From Tenodera sinensis (lineage: Eukaryota; Arthropoda; Insecta; Mantodea; Mantidae), in contig CM060961.1 of the NCBI GenBank assembly GCA_030765045.1, positions 94,713,135-94,777,134 of the forward strand: a DNA stretch of 64,000 nt, written 5' to 3'. The notes beneath the pieces were generated by a model, which saw nothing but the letters and a program-made list of their open reading frames with translations, did not search any database and was not told where the DNA came from. Below, in pieces: positions 39,011-51,077 of this stretch (positions are counted from its first letter, which is position 1; the number at the start of each line of letters is the position of its first letter). Both the position numbers and the translations under genes were made by a program.

Positions 39011-41194
39011 CACCTTTTCTACGAAAAGTCCCTTCAATGTCTTTGGTTACCAGTATCAAATGCTGACGAGATATTTTTTTCTACATATAACTTGGTTGTA
39101 AGACAGAAGGGCTATGAAAAATGAAAGTGCCACAACTTGGTGATGCTGACTAACTGGCAATGACCCTGATGTATGATATATGTTGTGATTCATGTCATGA
39201 TAATAATAAAATAAACGTTTCAATTTGGAGAAATGCTAAACAATAATGATGCTGTAACATTACTCCAGCGTCAGCCAAAAAAAGCTGTAATTGTATCAGT
39301 ATAAACATTGATGCTGTATTTACACTTTACATAGCAGGAGGAAACATGCGTTACTAGCAGTATAAACGAATCAAATACGCCTTAGGTTCGAGATAAGAGT
39401 GTAAGATTTTATACGTGGAATGGATTGAATTGCAGCTGAGTAGTGAGAAATAATATAGTTGCAAACCCTCTCATTCTGTCCTTTGACTAGCATCAGTAGC
39501 AGCATTTGAAACGTGTCAGCAGAATAATCATTTAGAATTCCTAGTAAAGAAATGCTGCGGTAATTGTGCTATTCTCGGCATTTCAACATTGGTGACCAAG
39601 AAATATACATTATTTTTTGCCTCCTAGGTGACTGTACCACTGAAATTTAGTACAAATCTGGCAAAACAATACATTTGTATTCCATAGCTTTAAAAATACT
39701 AAATGTGTTTTGAGTTTTTATATTAAAAATACTTGTAATTGCATAATGTATCCTAAAACTGCAGAATAACAATGTTTTTCATTTTAAAATTTAAGGTTTT
39801 TGAAAATTATGTTTTCACCATATTCACTTTTTGAAAATGTCGCATAATGCAGTTTTCATGCAATTCTTCGTATCATTCCAAAACACAAACAAGTAAATCT
39901 GCCATATACTTCTTTTTTCGAACGCTTTTGAGTTACTAAAGAAACTTGCAGCTTATGAAACTTTATACTAGAAATTTCAAGCGACAACATTTAAAAACTA
40001 TTGTCTTTTGAGCTGAGGCTAATAATACAAACTTGTATGGCAGATTTGTGCATTATAATCAGATAAATATAATAGAACTTAAAAATAGGCTTTTTTTAAT
40101 TTCGTCGTGTAGAGCATTTGGCATAACATAATAAAATCCGGATTCAAGATTTCGTAACCCGGAAACTGAAGGACATATCGCACTAAAATTCAAAACCCTC
40201 TAATGCTGGTATAAGACAGCATTGAAAATAAATGTTCAGCTAACTTGGCTGAAAAATTTTAAAAATCCATTTTCAGTTGTTTATTCCCTTAATTTTCAAG
40301 CCCGGGCCCGGCCCGAGCCCGGCCCTAGTCCAGCCCGAGCCCGAAAAGCATTTTTCAAATTAGGCCCGAACCCGGCCCGAGCCCGTGCAGACCTCTAATG
40401 CACGGTTTGCACGCTGTAGCGCATTGAAGTGTGATATGGCTGTACGTTTACATTTCATCAATAAATCCAACATCGTCCTGTCTATATTAGAAACGGGCTT
40501 CGAACTGTGCACCTCCAGCGTCATTGCAAAGGCTATTTTGGCAGTGGTGAACCTTATGCACATGACCCAATATGTACGGTTGTCTTTGAAGATTTTCAGT
40601 CGCTCAGTGGACTAGAGCCATAAGGGCCTCCACTAACGCTACAGGAGTGCCATTCACCATGCTCTTCATACAACTCCACAATCGAGAGGGGTCAGATTTG
40701 CCAACCGTGCTGGCAATGGAATTGTTCCACCTTTACCAATTGATCGATTTGAATACGCGACGTTGAGGTAATTCCACACATTTACATCAAAGTGTGCTGG
40801 AGCTCATGTCGGCCTTTTCAGAAGCTGTGTACTGGTAGGTGTCACGCTACTGTTAAAAACGTTACTGTACTGGAAACTACACAAGTAACGCAGCAAGATG
40901 CGTACTACAGATTCTATGGAGCAGTAGCGCATGCGCAGTAATGCTATGCTCAGATCGTTCATCCCAATACACAGATGACTATAGGGCTACATACATTCCG
41001 TATCAAGATACCAAAACGAATGTCAACAAATTGTCACAAGCGTACGTTCTCAAACTTCGACGCTCTCCAGCGTCCAAGCCGTACACTTCCGGACAGGGGT
41101 TCCTATCATAAAATTAATCAAATTGCCATCCCGCACAACATACTAAAACGATGTTGGTGTTTTTTTTTTTTTTTTTTTTGGGGGGGGGGGACGC

Positions 41195-42262
41195 CCAGTA
41201 TATACACCGAATGTGTGTATATCTGTCCTCTATGTGCTCCTGAACCGCTTGGCCGATCACCGCAAAATATGGCACTTGGCATTTGATGGAGAAGGTTTGT
41301 ATGATATAAAATTTACTGTACAGCCTCACATTCAGTAGAGGTTTTCTCTACTCGCTTTTCTTTTACGCAACACGGTCACATTTCTTTCTCTACTTGACCT
41401 TGAATATAAAATTCTACAATTGTCTATGGTTGAAAGAGAAGTATACACTCAAACGATTTCCCCTACACGCTTATCTTTTATGAAACAGTCTTACTTCTTT
41501 CTTTACTCTCTCTTCTACAAACAATTCATACAATTTTCCACATCAGTAAGGGTAGGTTTTCAAGGCCGGAGTTGATAATTTGAGAAGAAACTTCCAGGCT
41601 GATTTCCAGGCTGCTGGAGTAAATTTGTCCAGACGTTTCGTCTCCAACTGTGGTGGACATCATCAGTGGTGCGAGCGAAGTGTTCTCGGTGGACCAATCA
41701 GGAACTAGCAACTTAACTCTCACCAAGCGTACCACGTCAAGCGGCCTAGAGCCAATCAGAGAAGATCTCTCTCTCTCTCTCTCTCACTCACTCACTCTCT
41801 CTACATAACACCGAGAAGACTTCGCTGTGCCACCGCAGTTGTGGACGAAAGGTCTGGACTTAGTTACTCCAGCAGATCACAATAAATCAGCCAGGAGGAT
41901 TCTTCTATAATTTTCCATATATTTGAAATTGAAAGACAGCTCGTTACATCCGCGCGGTTAGCCTTACTGACGTTTCCTTTACGAAACGCAATCGCATTTC
42001 TTTCTTTACTGTCTGTTATACAAAGAATTCATAAAATTATCAGTATAATTGACATATAAATGCAACGTCTTACATTCACAGATATTTTTATACTTGTTTT
42101 TCTTCTTGTGGCATTTGAGGTTTATTAACAGTGCTTGGCTAGTGTTTTCCCAGTGCTTTTATTTATTTATTTTGTGTTATTTATAGTATCCAACGTAAGT
42201 ATAAACGTTGTATAGATTAAGTCGTCAATCTACGGGTAACGCTGGGTATTTCAGCTAGTAAT
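41195..42262 (+). repeat. R-A dispersed repeat, copy 3, interrupted
   Basis: It begins after the poly-G with ATGTGTGTATATCTGTCC, followed by CCGCTTGGCCGATCACCGC. It contains CTCTACTCGCTTTTCTTTTA and the ACAATTGTCTATGGTTGAAA stretch, and ends GGTAACGCTGGGTATTTCAG then CTAGTA at 42262. Segment 41541-41905 is a foldback insertion absent from copy 1. Copies 1 and 3 both lie immediately right of a mariner-like element. Confidence 0.68.
41541..41905. mobile_element. Foldback element with a (TC)n tract in its loop
   Basis: Inverted arms lie at about 41611-41692 and 41809-41875. Left: CTGCTGGAGTAAATTTGTCC, AGACGTTTCGTC, then TTCTCGGTG. Right, reversed: CTGCTGGAGTAACTAAGTCC, AGACCTTTCGTC, then TTCTCGGTG. 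The loop carries TC/ACTC repeats (41765-41803). Flanks AATTTTCCACAT and AATTTTCCATAT look like a slightly diverged target duplication. Confidence 0.7.
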
Positions 42263-43244
42263 CTGTACAGCTCGCTACAATGTGGAGGAACTGAGATTTC
42301 ATTCAAAATTTCGATTCGTTGATTTCATCAGATGTGTATGTTCTGAATCCAAAGAAAAGGCAGTTTTGTAAAAGGTTTCCTATCCTGCTTTGATTATTGT
42401 TTAGAGGACTTGCACAGCTGCACAAATTCAAGTAGCGGGTGCCTTATAAAGATAAACAAGTCCATTATAACCAATACTAATGAAAGTTTCTAGTATTTTA
42501 ACGAGTAGGTTAGGTTACAATATGAGAGTGAAGATCCACGTTAACTGAGAACTAATCTAACAGTTCAGAAGAAAGCTTAAATAACAGAAATGGATTGCAA
42601 ATGGGCGTATGGCAATTAAATATTTTAGTTTCTGCTTCTTTACTAGACTTATTGTTGTTTTCCATTCTTAAAGTTCATAAATTGTATGCAGTTTAGTGTT
42701 CCTTATTACTCGTCGTTTAACCACCCATGCCAACTTGTCTTGGCAATACTGCCACGTATACGGATGCCCCCCCCCCTTCCCCCTCTGAATATTTGTGGAA
42801 AAGTGCACGCTCATAAGAAGAGACGGCTTTTCCCTGATCCCTGATCGTTCACCCGGTTAACTTGTCCCCCAGGGAATTAGGGGATTTTGACTTTCTCATG
42901 TCTCATTTAGTCCCAACGAAGCTAAAAGAGGATGTGTAGGTGCTTATAAATTAAATGGGAGCAATGTCCAGAAAAGAGCCAGCCCATTAAACCGCTGCAT
43001 AGCGTGCAGACTATCCTCGAGTGATCGTAATTACTCGGAATATATCGGCAACTACTGTGCTATTAACCACGCAATTATCATATTCTGCAGAGCTCTTGTG
43101 TGACGAGTAGACTAAACCATTGTCAAAGGTAGGGACGGTGGTAATTGAAATGTCACAAACATCAACCTGTTACCATATTTCAGCTCCGAAGGAAGCAACG
43201 TTTGAGACATGTATTTAAAAGGAAAATTCGGTCCTATAGTTACC
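42263..43244. other. Unrecognised sequence
   Basis: Nothing gene-like. A C11 run lies at about 42767-42777. Confidence 0.4.
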
Positions 43245-43680
43245 ACAGCTGTTTGTGCTAGATGGTCAGCAAAATTCGATGTCGAGATTTCACCGGAAAT
43301 ATATGCTTTGAGGCCTCCTGAATAATAATTAAAAAAAAAAGCATTTTTCTAAAAAGATCCGTGTGTCTGTGTCTGTAAGTCTGTGGACAGCATAACTCAC
43401 AAGGATGCGACACGAACATTTTCCTCCACCCTAAACTGTCCCTTACATGGAGAATTGTTCCAAAATTTTTATTTTCTTGAAAATGGCTCTTACGATTTTC
43501 ATTAAAATGCCATGCTTGCGATATTTTTATGGCAAATTAAATGTATATGTTTTGAATTTTCTGGCTATAACACATGAAGTCCTATTTACTCTGGATGACT
43601 TTTGCATAACTGGCAAAGCGTAAAAGATAGACCAAATCTTACTGTACAAAATATGTACATCTTGCTAAAACACATAATTT
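43245..43680 (+). repeat. R-B dispersed repeat, copy 2 (short microsatellite, 3' truncated)
   Basis: It runs from GTCGAGATTTCACCGGAAAT through a short GTGTCT tract (43361-43384), AGTCTGTGGACAGCATAACT, TTTTCTTGAAAATGGCTCTT, GAATTTTCTGGCTATAAC and CAAATCTTACTGTACAAAAT. This copy shows the unoccupied state of the solo-LTR site in the copy at 49428. Confidence 0.85.
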
Positions 43681-44570
43681 GGGTCTAAATAAATATACAA
43701 ATAGGTATTGTATACAGTTAAATAAGTTGCACAAAATGTAACAGTTTGTAACGGACTTCTGGTTGAAGAATGGAGTGTGTAAGTCAGTAAGAAAAGGCTG
43801 ACCCTTGGACCATTGAGGCTGTCTGGTTTAATTTGTGTCAATGGGATGCTGTAAGCGCACTGAAGAAGCGTAGTATTAGTTGGGATCTCCAAGTGAAACT
43901 CTAAATGATATTGCTGTGGTCTTGTGCTGTGACGAATGATTGATGCATACTTGAACACATTGGTGTATGTTTAACAGTGTTTTCCTATAGTTTGAATGCT
44001 CTTGGAATCTCCGCCATGCTAATGAACGCTTGCCACTCCACCCTCGCAGTACTTAAGTTTAATGATAAGCTTGCCTTAAGTCGGGACAGACAATAGTTCC
44101 CTTCAAGGGCCCCAGGACATGAAGCTACATAACCTCATTATGGAAAGCTTCTCCCTTGCCTATGGTGTATCCTTTCCTTTTTCTTCTTGATTTACGTTTA
44201 AATTGTTAACCCCGATACTGTGTTAGAGAGCGCCTTTGTCAAACACACTGGGCTGTTTTCAACAAGACACTGAATCGTTGGTCCACAACACAATGAGCAC
44301 GTCTTGTAAAATTCCAAGCACATCGTATACCACAGATCTGCTCGTATCATAGCATTAAATGCATATATTCCTTCATTCTCACTTTCGTCCTGTCGCTCCG
44401 CTTCTTCCTTTCTCATTTCAACCGCCTCTCCTTCCCAGTGTGTCATGTATCGTGATGTTTTGAAAACCACCAATAAAATGTCATTGTATACGATGTAATT
44501 AAAAAACTAAATACATAAATGTGTGCCTGTTGATAACGTTTACAATGCGCTAGGAACAATGCTTTATTTG
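43681..44570. other. Unrecognised sequence
   Basis: Minus-strand frames of about 90-97 codons at 43665-43958 and 44198-44473 show no recognisable family. No gene is supported. Confidence 0.4.
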
Positions 44571-45095
44571 AGAGATAGAACTGGAACTTAAAAATTCAAT
44601 GCCACAGCTGGGGTTTGAACCACAGACTCTCCGCTTACCAGGCGGGTGCTCTAACAATTAAACTGTGACAACCTGCCAGAATGACATTAAATTCTCAAAC
44701 TAGTTCGTATTTCTCCTGGTAAACCACAAAGGCAGTCTCACATCAGAGACAATTACCCCAATGGTGACTTACTGTTGCAAGTATTTTGTATCCCAGGATT
44801 AAATAACCTTCAGATGGTAATTATTATTTATTTATGCCAACAAACTTACTGTTGGTGTTTTTAACACACAAGCCGTGTGTGGGCAAGTACGAATTGGTTT
44901 GAGAACTCGATGTCATTCTGGCAAGTTGTCACAGTGTCTTAATGGTTAGAGGACCCAATTTGTAAGCGGAGGGTCTGTGGTTCAAATCCCAGCTGTTGCA
45001 TTGCATTTTTAAGTTCCAGTTCTACCTCTCAAACATTTCCCACACACGGCTTGTGCGTTTAAAAACATCAACAGTAAGTTTGTTGGCATAAATAA
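44571..45095. repeat. S8 tRNA-like composite SINE, two units in inverted orientation
   Basis: Unit 1 (44571-44882) has GAGAGATAGAACTGGAACTT, a tRNA-like unit on the minus strand (B-box complement GGGTTTGAACC at about 44610) and a tail GCCAACAAACTTACTGTTGG with ACAAGCCGTGTGTGGG. Unit 2 (44883-45095) is in the opposite orientation. It has a plus-strand tRNA-like part (GGTTCAAATCCCAG at about 44980) and then the inverted complement of the terminal motif. The same family occurs at 8264-8502 and 50735-51077. Confidence 0.78.
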
Positions 45096-45760
45096 TAATT
45101 ATTTGTTTCTTGTTTATTTATTTGTTAAAGAAATTCTGCATATCACACAATAATAAACTTTTAGCACCATTCTTAATGAGATAAAATTATCACATTCAAG
45201 AGATATATTTCCTAAAAACGGACGCACTTAGCATAAACATCCATAGAAATGGTAATACTGTTAAGCAGCAGTGAATAAAATTAGTATCTATGACGATAAA
45301 AACAATAGTTTTAATTTATAAAAATAGGTTCATTATACAAATTATTTAACAATTAACACATAGGTTTAAAATAAAAGACAGCATATTAAGCCGGAGTTAT
45401 ACTTATTGTAACAGTGTACAAGTATCACAATTGCAGGATACTTAAGGATATTAAAATTCTTTTCATGTAGCGCTTTTCATTCTGTTTTTTATTTAAAACG
45501 CTGCAATGTTGTAAATATCAATATTTTTGTATTATATTCTCACAACCATAGACTAATTGAAGATATCCGGTTAATATATACTAATTATTAAATTTAGAAT
45601 ACAAAATAGTTAAATGAAGATGAGTTACACTAAACGTCGCATATCCAAATCAGGTATCGCTTGTTATCAGTAGTTCTAGACTCTGTTTTGCAACATATTT
45701 AAATTCGACCACCACGTTTATGTTAAGAAGGAATTGTTAGCAACTTAGCATTTTCATATA

Positions 45761-45962
45761 CAGTAGACCCCTATAACTCAACTCTCGATAATTCCACATT
45801 CCGTGTAACTCGACATTCGCATAACCCGACGATCTTTCTTATTTTTATTTTTATTCAATTATTATGTAGTTGTGAATGACAGGTCCCTTATTCCGTAAAA
45901 CTCTACATGTGGGTAACTCGATTGCCTTAGTGCACATTAGGTCGAGTTACGGGATTACACTG
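45761..45962. mobile_element. Tigger/pogo-like MITE
   Basis: The left end CAGTAGACCCCTATAACTCA pairs with the right end, whose reverse complement is CAGTGTAATCCCGTAACTCG. CAGT-type termini are typical of the pogo/Tigger group. TA precedes the left end, but CA follows the right end, so the TA duplication has decayed on one side. Internally, AACTCGA/ACTCGAC-like motifs recur (45773, 45808, 45912 and 45941 regions). 202 bp, non-coding. Confidence 0.72.
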
Positions 45963-47520
45963 CAATTGATTAGAGTGTATGTTTTGTAGTTCCAAGAATG
46001 TTAGGATCTGTGGCAGATCTGGCTTCTTTCTCTTCGCAAGGTTCTGTTGTTCTGGCAGGAACGCTATCATATCCGAGGATTCGCTCAGTAACACATTTCT
46101 CAGCATCTGTGCTGGCTTTAAGTCTGGATGAGCTCTTGCTTAGCCACCTAGCTTATATGTTCCGCCCGGATTTTTCTTGATTAGGAGCACGTGACGAGAT
46201 GCGCCTGGTCCTTCAGTAGACGTACTGAAGTAATGGCTCGCAGCAGAGTATTTGAAACGTACGTTTCACAATCCCAGGAAATTCTCTTCAACCATCTTTA
46301 AATACATGTAATATTCCAGCAGATGCTTTCTGCCTCCTCGAGTTCAAATTGTAATTGTAGCTTCCATTATCATTCTTCTGATAACAGGAGTGCAATACTC
46401 AAAATTAAAATTTAACACTAAGACGCCTTATCACTCTTACCTATGAAAATTGTGAAAGGGACCATAGCAATAAAATAGGTTTGATTATTACGAATATAAT
46501 CACCCTGTTACAAGAAATTATGCTTAATATTTCCTTTTAAATGAACTAGAATTTACCATTCAAACCCAACCAATCCCCGTAAAAGATACATCTGCATATC
46601 GAACACATATACAATTAGATATGACCTCATATACAACAATTTAACACAATACACTTGTTCAACTCTATGATTAACTTTCTCAAAAAATAGTCTATTAGGC
46701 TCTAACTCTGTAACTTTTCTCTGCTCGTTAGCAGCGATCATCCAAAGACCATATATAGGTTGTCTCGCTATTGGATGACAGTGTGGAGTTAAATTGGGTA
46801 TATCTGTCTCTATCTAGCGCATACGAGTTGCCGTTAGCTTCCTCCCTTTCTACTCTTGCGCTGTTGCCAGGTTCCTAATAGCATGGTGTAAATATTCAGT
46901 TGTTATAAATTTCATGTTTAAACACCTTATTCTATGCAGCATCTTTTTCTCTAATAGATTATATTCTTTTTAGGGCCATTATACACTTCTGTAGGCCCAA
47001 ATTTCTACAGTAAACGTTTTTTCTTTTCAGTAAAACACCGATGTTTGCTGTTTCTATACTCATCACGCACTAACAAACTGCTAGAGTACGTTTATACCTT
47101 TTTCTTAGCTAGAGTAAACTATAGTGCCGCCACCTGCCTACTTTCAATTCTCTATGTTTACTCTGTTAAGTGTTACAATTTTTTAAATTAAATGTTTTCG
47201 GAAAAATTTATGTTTGTGCGCTGCAAAAGTTACGCAGTGGGAAACTTTTTTATTATTGAGTTTACAACGGAGACCAAGCGAGAGCAAATGTTGAGGAGGG
47301 TTAGAGACAGTTTTTAAAAGAAACCAAAAGCTTGTAGCCTCTTTCTTTTATCTTGTAAAGGCAAACAAAACGTATTTACCTATTCAGCTAAACGGTGTCA
47401 ACAGAGGGAGTAGTAAAAGTTAACATCAATTCGTAAAGAAGCGCATGTGCTTATATTTTGTGGAACCTGTGAAGTGTTATTATGTTATTTATTTAACATT
47501 TTCCGTAAACATTTATAGTT
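45963..47520. other. Unrecognised sequence
   Basis: The 60-codon frame at 45998-46180 and others were examined and not supported. No repeat family member was recognised. Confidence 0.4.
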
Positions 47521-47876
47521 ATGGAGGGGGAACCTAGGAAGAGACAATATATTGGTAAATTAAGAAGTAAAGAACGCCAAATAATTATAAATCTGTTATA
47601 TTATTTTTGAAGTCAAATGTATATTAAGAAGGCAGTAAAAGAAACAGCTAAAGCTATCAGGTGTTCAAAAGCAGTAATGTATAGGATTAAAAAGGAACTA
47701 ATGTAAGGACCTCTAAGAACGCCACGGAAAAGGAAGCAAAAATGGCGGGGCAAAAAAAAAAAAAAAAAAAAAAAAACGCTAGGTTAACGCAATATGATGG
47801 AATAGTGCAAAGCGGAGTGCGGCGAATTGTTCATTCTTTACTGTTTGAAAATATTTCAGCCACGCTAGTATAATTT
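47521..47876 (+). pseudogene. Tc1-like transposase N-terminus, decayed
   Basis: One frame from the ATG at 47521 reads MEGEPRKRQYIGKLRSKERQ, stop, then MYIKKAVKETAKAIRCSKAV, MYRIKKELM, stop, GPLRTPRKRK. This is the helix-turn-helix DNA-binding part and linker of insect Tc1-like transposases. A 26-A run (47751-47776) interrupts it. The text then resumes as RLTQYDGIVQSGVRRIVHS with LLFENISATLV, matching the following DxFDxxxIRRxVHxxY region of the family. At least two stops and a frame change make it a fossil. No catalytic domain follows. Confidence 0.72.
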
Positions 47877-47882
47877 AGTCAC

Positions 47883-47905
47883 GGTATCATCACGGTGATG
47901 ATACC
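47883..47905. other. Perfect 23-nt inverted repeat
   Basis: Two 11-nt arms (GGTATCATCAC and its complement) around a single G, just after the fossil transposase. Too short to call a terminator or element end. Confidence 0.85.
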
Positions 47906-48326
47906 CTACCAGATTTCTTAAGGACCGCTCTGTGTCGTTTCTTACATGACGAATATAAAAGAAGGCATACATGTAGTACATGTTGCAACGTTGTACCCCA
48001 TTTATCGCGTACTGTCTTCTAAGGGTGAGACGCTCTTTAGTATATGGCAAGCTTTCTCCATATTCTCAATTATGACATATTAAGCAATGTCACACTATAG
48101 ATGTGCATATAGATATATTGCCATAAACACAGGTTTTCATAAACCTTTTATCAAAACGTCCAGTTGGAAACTGCTAACCTATTTCCCTCCACATGAGAAG
48201 CTTTTTGGGTTATGCCTTGTTCCTCTGCATCTTGTTGACCTAATCTATCCTGTGCAGCCTGAAATGCTGAAATGAGAAGTTGAATAAATCACAATAATAT
48301 AATAACTCGGTGATGATAATAACAGT

Positions 48327-48545
<219 letters not shown>

Positions 48546-48880
48546 TTCCCTAGGGCGTCTTCCCCTTATTCAGAGGTTACCCTCATCGCCCGGCCGCTGC
48601 GTCCTCCAGCCGCAGCCAAGGCCACGGAGGAGTGCAGGTTGGGGTGGCGGGGGTCAGCACGCCGACTCCCCCGACCGTAAGGCAACTACCTTGACCTTTT
48701 AGGGACGCTACCTTTCTATCAGGATAGCTCCTCAATTGGTCCCCCAGGGACCTAACGAGGCTGAGTGCACCCCGTACCAGACCTCCCAGTGGGGGGAAAA
48801 TCCCATGCCGGTACCGGGGATCGAAACCGGGTCCTCCGCGCCACAGGCAGGCGCGCTACCACTGCGCTACGGAGGCGGTC
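48546..48880 (-). repeat. tRNA-derived SINE (family S2), copy 3, intact head, inserted in an AAT microsatellite
   Basis: Read on the minus strand, it starts GCCTCCGTAGCGCAGTGGTA (A-box at 48877-48858) and reaches the B-box GGTTTCGATCCCC at about 48825. The GC-rich body shared with 13005-13318 follows. ATAATAAT sequence on both sides suggests insertion into the microsatellite. This is the best-preserved head of the family. It is not a functional tRNA gene, since the two acceptor halves do not pair. Confidence 0.87.
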
Positions 48881-49545
48881 ATAATAATAATAATCAAAAG
48901 GGTAATAATATAACCATTCTTTCCTGACGGATTCACATTTGCCACTTGATTCTGCACTTTCCTGCCCAAGCTATCGCCAAAAACATTATTTGTGAAATAA
49001 TTTCTTCTTCTCATAAGGGTTGCCTACAATGTTTATTTCATTTCATAACAACCTACTGCTTGCCACGGAACTGAATAAGGAATGGAATTTCTACTGAAAG
49101 GGCGTTATTGTTATAGTTTGTAAACACAATCTTTTTGTACAAGTATTGTTGTTATAAATTGTAGCCCGCAGTATAGGCCTACTGACTTATTCTGAATGTT
49201 TGCAACTTGAAATGATGTGCTCGTAATTTTTTCGCGTCTGTATATTTGAAGTGAAATTTGTTATACACTTCGATACACATTATTCCCCTCGGTTGCGTTT
49301 TAATTCACATCGATATACAATCAAAGGACTAAAGTCTTGGAGAACTTGTTCTGATTCCTCTAAATAAAGTGCCTTTTCTATACTTGACAGGTAAATGCGT
49401 TGCGTAGTCGAGCTTCTCCGAGCTTTGTTACTTTCTCTACAAGTAGAGAAAGTATTGTATTCCACCCAAAAATTAGATGTTGAGATTTCACTGGAAATAT
49501 ATTTTGATCCCCCCTGAATCCACAAAAAGTACTTTTAGAAAAAGG

Positions 49546-49690
49546 TGTGTGTGTGTGTCTGTTTCTGTGTCTATGTCTGTCTGTGTGTCTGTCTCTCTCT
49601 GTCTCTGTCTGTGTCTCTGTCTCTGTCTGTCTCTGTCTCTCTCTGTCTCTGTCTCTATCTCTGTCTGTCTCTGTGTGTGTCTATCAGTCT
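49546..49690. repeat. GT/CT-rich microsatellite within R-B
   Basis: Degenerate GTGT/TGTCTC repeats occupy the same internal R-B slot as the giant CA tract at 5297-6030. Confidence 0.93.
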
Positions 49691-49931
49691 GTGGACAACA
49701 TAACTCAAAAACGAAAAGTCGGTTAATAACCAAAGTTGGTACTTAAGCTTAATGTCTTTCAAGGACGTGACACGAAGTTTGCGAAGAAAAAATGCTCCAC
49801 GATAAGCATGGAAAATTTTTCGAATATTTTGATTTTCTTGAAAATGGCTCTAACGATTTTGATTAAAATAACATACGTTTAAGATATTTCTGTGAAATGA
49901 AATGTTATATTTTAAATTTTCTGGCTATAGC

Positions 49932-50530
49932 CTGTTGGTGCGGAATTTTTGGATGGGTGTATGGGATACTATGTTTCTGGTCTACTTGGGAAGGTGTAGG
50001 TCAGAAAGGTGTGGGTGCTCTTGATTGCTCCGGCTTTTTACAGTGTGACTTTTGTTTGAGCACGAGGTCTTTATCTCAGGGTTGTCCAGCTGAGGAATGT
50101 CCAGGTAATAAATTGAAGTCTTCTATTCCGTTTAATGTTTATTTCACTTTACTCATGCCCCCTTCCGACACACAAGACCATGAAGTATCGTGAACCGCGT
50201 AACGCACACGTCTGTCTATCCCCCTGAAGATATACCAAGCAAGTGTCTTTCTCTCCCGAAGAACTGTATTTCTCAACTCGGCCCTTCCGCTTGGCCAGTT
50301 TCACCTTGCAATTAGGCACGTACGTCTTCACGCGTTGGGTTTTTCAACCCTATTGTTCCCTTTCTTTCAGGGGTTGTTGGCTTCTTGCGGCACCGTTACT
50401 TTCCCTGCCTGTACCCTCGGCCCACCAGTCAAGCTGTCAGGTAAAGCCTACATTCCATTTTCAATGATATACAAATTATTACATAGGTACGCGGGTTTTA
50501 ATCGGCGGGCGCGGGTTTCCGCCTCACTGT
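49932..50530. mobile_element. Solo-LTR-like insertion (591 bp) with 4-bp target duplication
   Basis: 49936-50526 begins TGGTGCGGAA and ends TTTCCGCCTCA (5'-TG...CA-3'). It is flanked by CTGT at 49932-49935 and 50527-50530. Removing it and one CTGT restores the R-B sequence seen at 43555-43600. AATAAA lies at 50107-50112. TG...CA ends plus a 4-bp duplication fit a solo LTR of a retrovirus-like (Gypsy or Bel/Pao) retrotransposon. No internal retroviral gene, primer-binding site or polypurine tract is present. Confidence 0.7.
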
Positions 50531-50734
50531 GTAGTCCTATTTACCCTGGATGACTTTTGAATAACTCCTAAACCGTAAGCGATAGACCAAATCTTACTGT
50601 ACAAACATGCAGATCTTGCCAAAACACACAATTTATAAAGTTTTTGTAAAATAAACCATTACGGATATATTCCTTGTTATTTTTGTCAGTTTCGGTAAAC
50701 AAACTTTCGTCAAAAGCAACATCGTTTTCAGAGG

Positions 50735-51077
50735 TTGAATCAGGACTGAAAAATTCAATATCATAGCCGGGATTTGAACCACTGGTCTTCCGCTTATCGA
50801 GCGGCTGCTTTATCCACTAAGCTACCATGGCAAACTTGCCAGTACGACATTAAATTCCCCAGTTGATTCGTACTATTTCCCGGTTAGACCACTAGGGAAT
50901 CTCACATCAGAGATAAATACCCCAAGGGTGACTTGCAATCATAAGTACCTTATGTCCCGGCTTTTTAAGTAAACTTTCAATCGTAATTATTATTTATTTA
51001 TGCCAACAAGCTTACTGCTGGTGATTTCAAACACACAAACCGTGCGTGGGCAATGTTTTAAGAGGTTGAATCAGAGC
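50735..51077 (-). repeat. S8 tRNA-like composite SINE, single unit with terminal direct repeats
   Basis: The unit runs from AGAGGTTGAATCAGGACTGA to AGAGGTTGAATCAGAGCTGA (the same ~20-bp motif at both ends, 18/20 identical). In between lie a minus-strand tRNA-like part (complement of B-box GGATTTGAACC at 50771), CTCACATCAGAGATAAATAC and the GCCAACAAGCTTACTGCTGG tail. It interrupts the R-B repeat. Confidence 0.75.

Noticed and set aside
44198..44473. 91-codon minus-strand frame
   Set aside because: No recognisable family, no splice context, no second supporting signal.
48806..48880. Possible functional tRNA gene on the minus strand
   Set aside because: A- and B-boxes are present but the acceptor halves do not pair and a SINE body follows.
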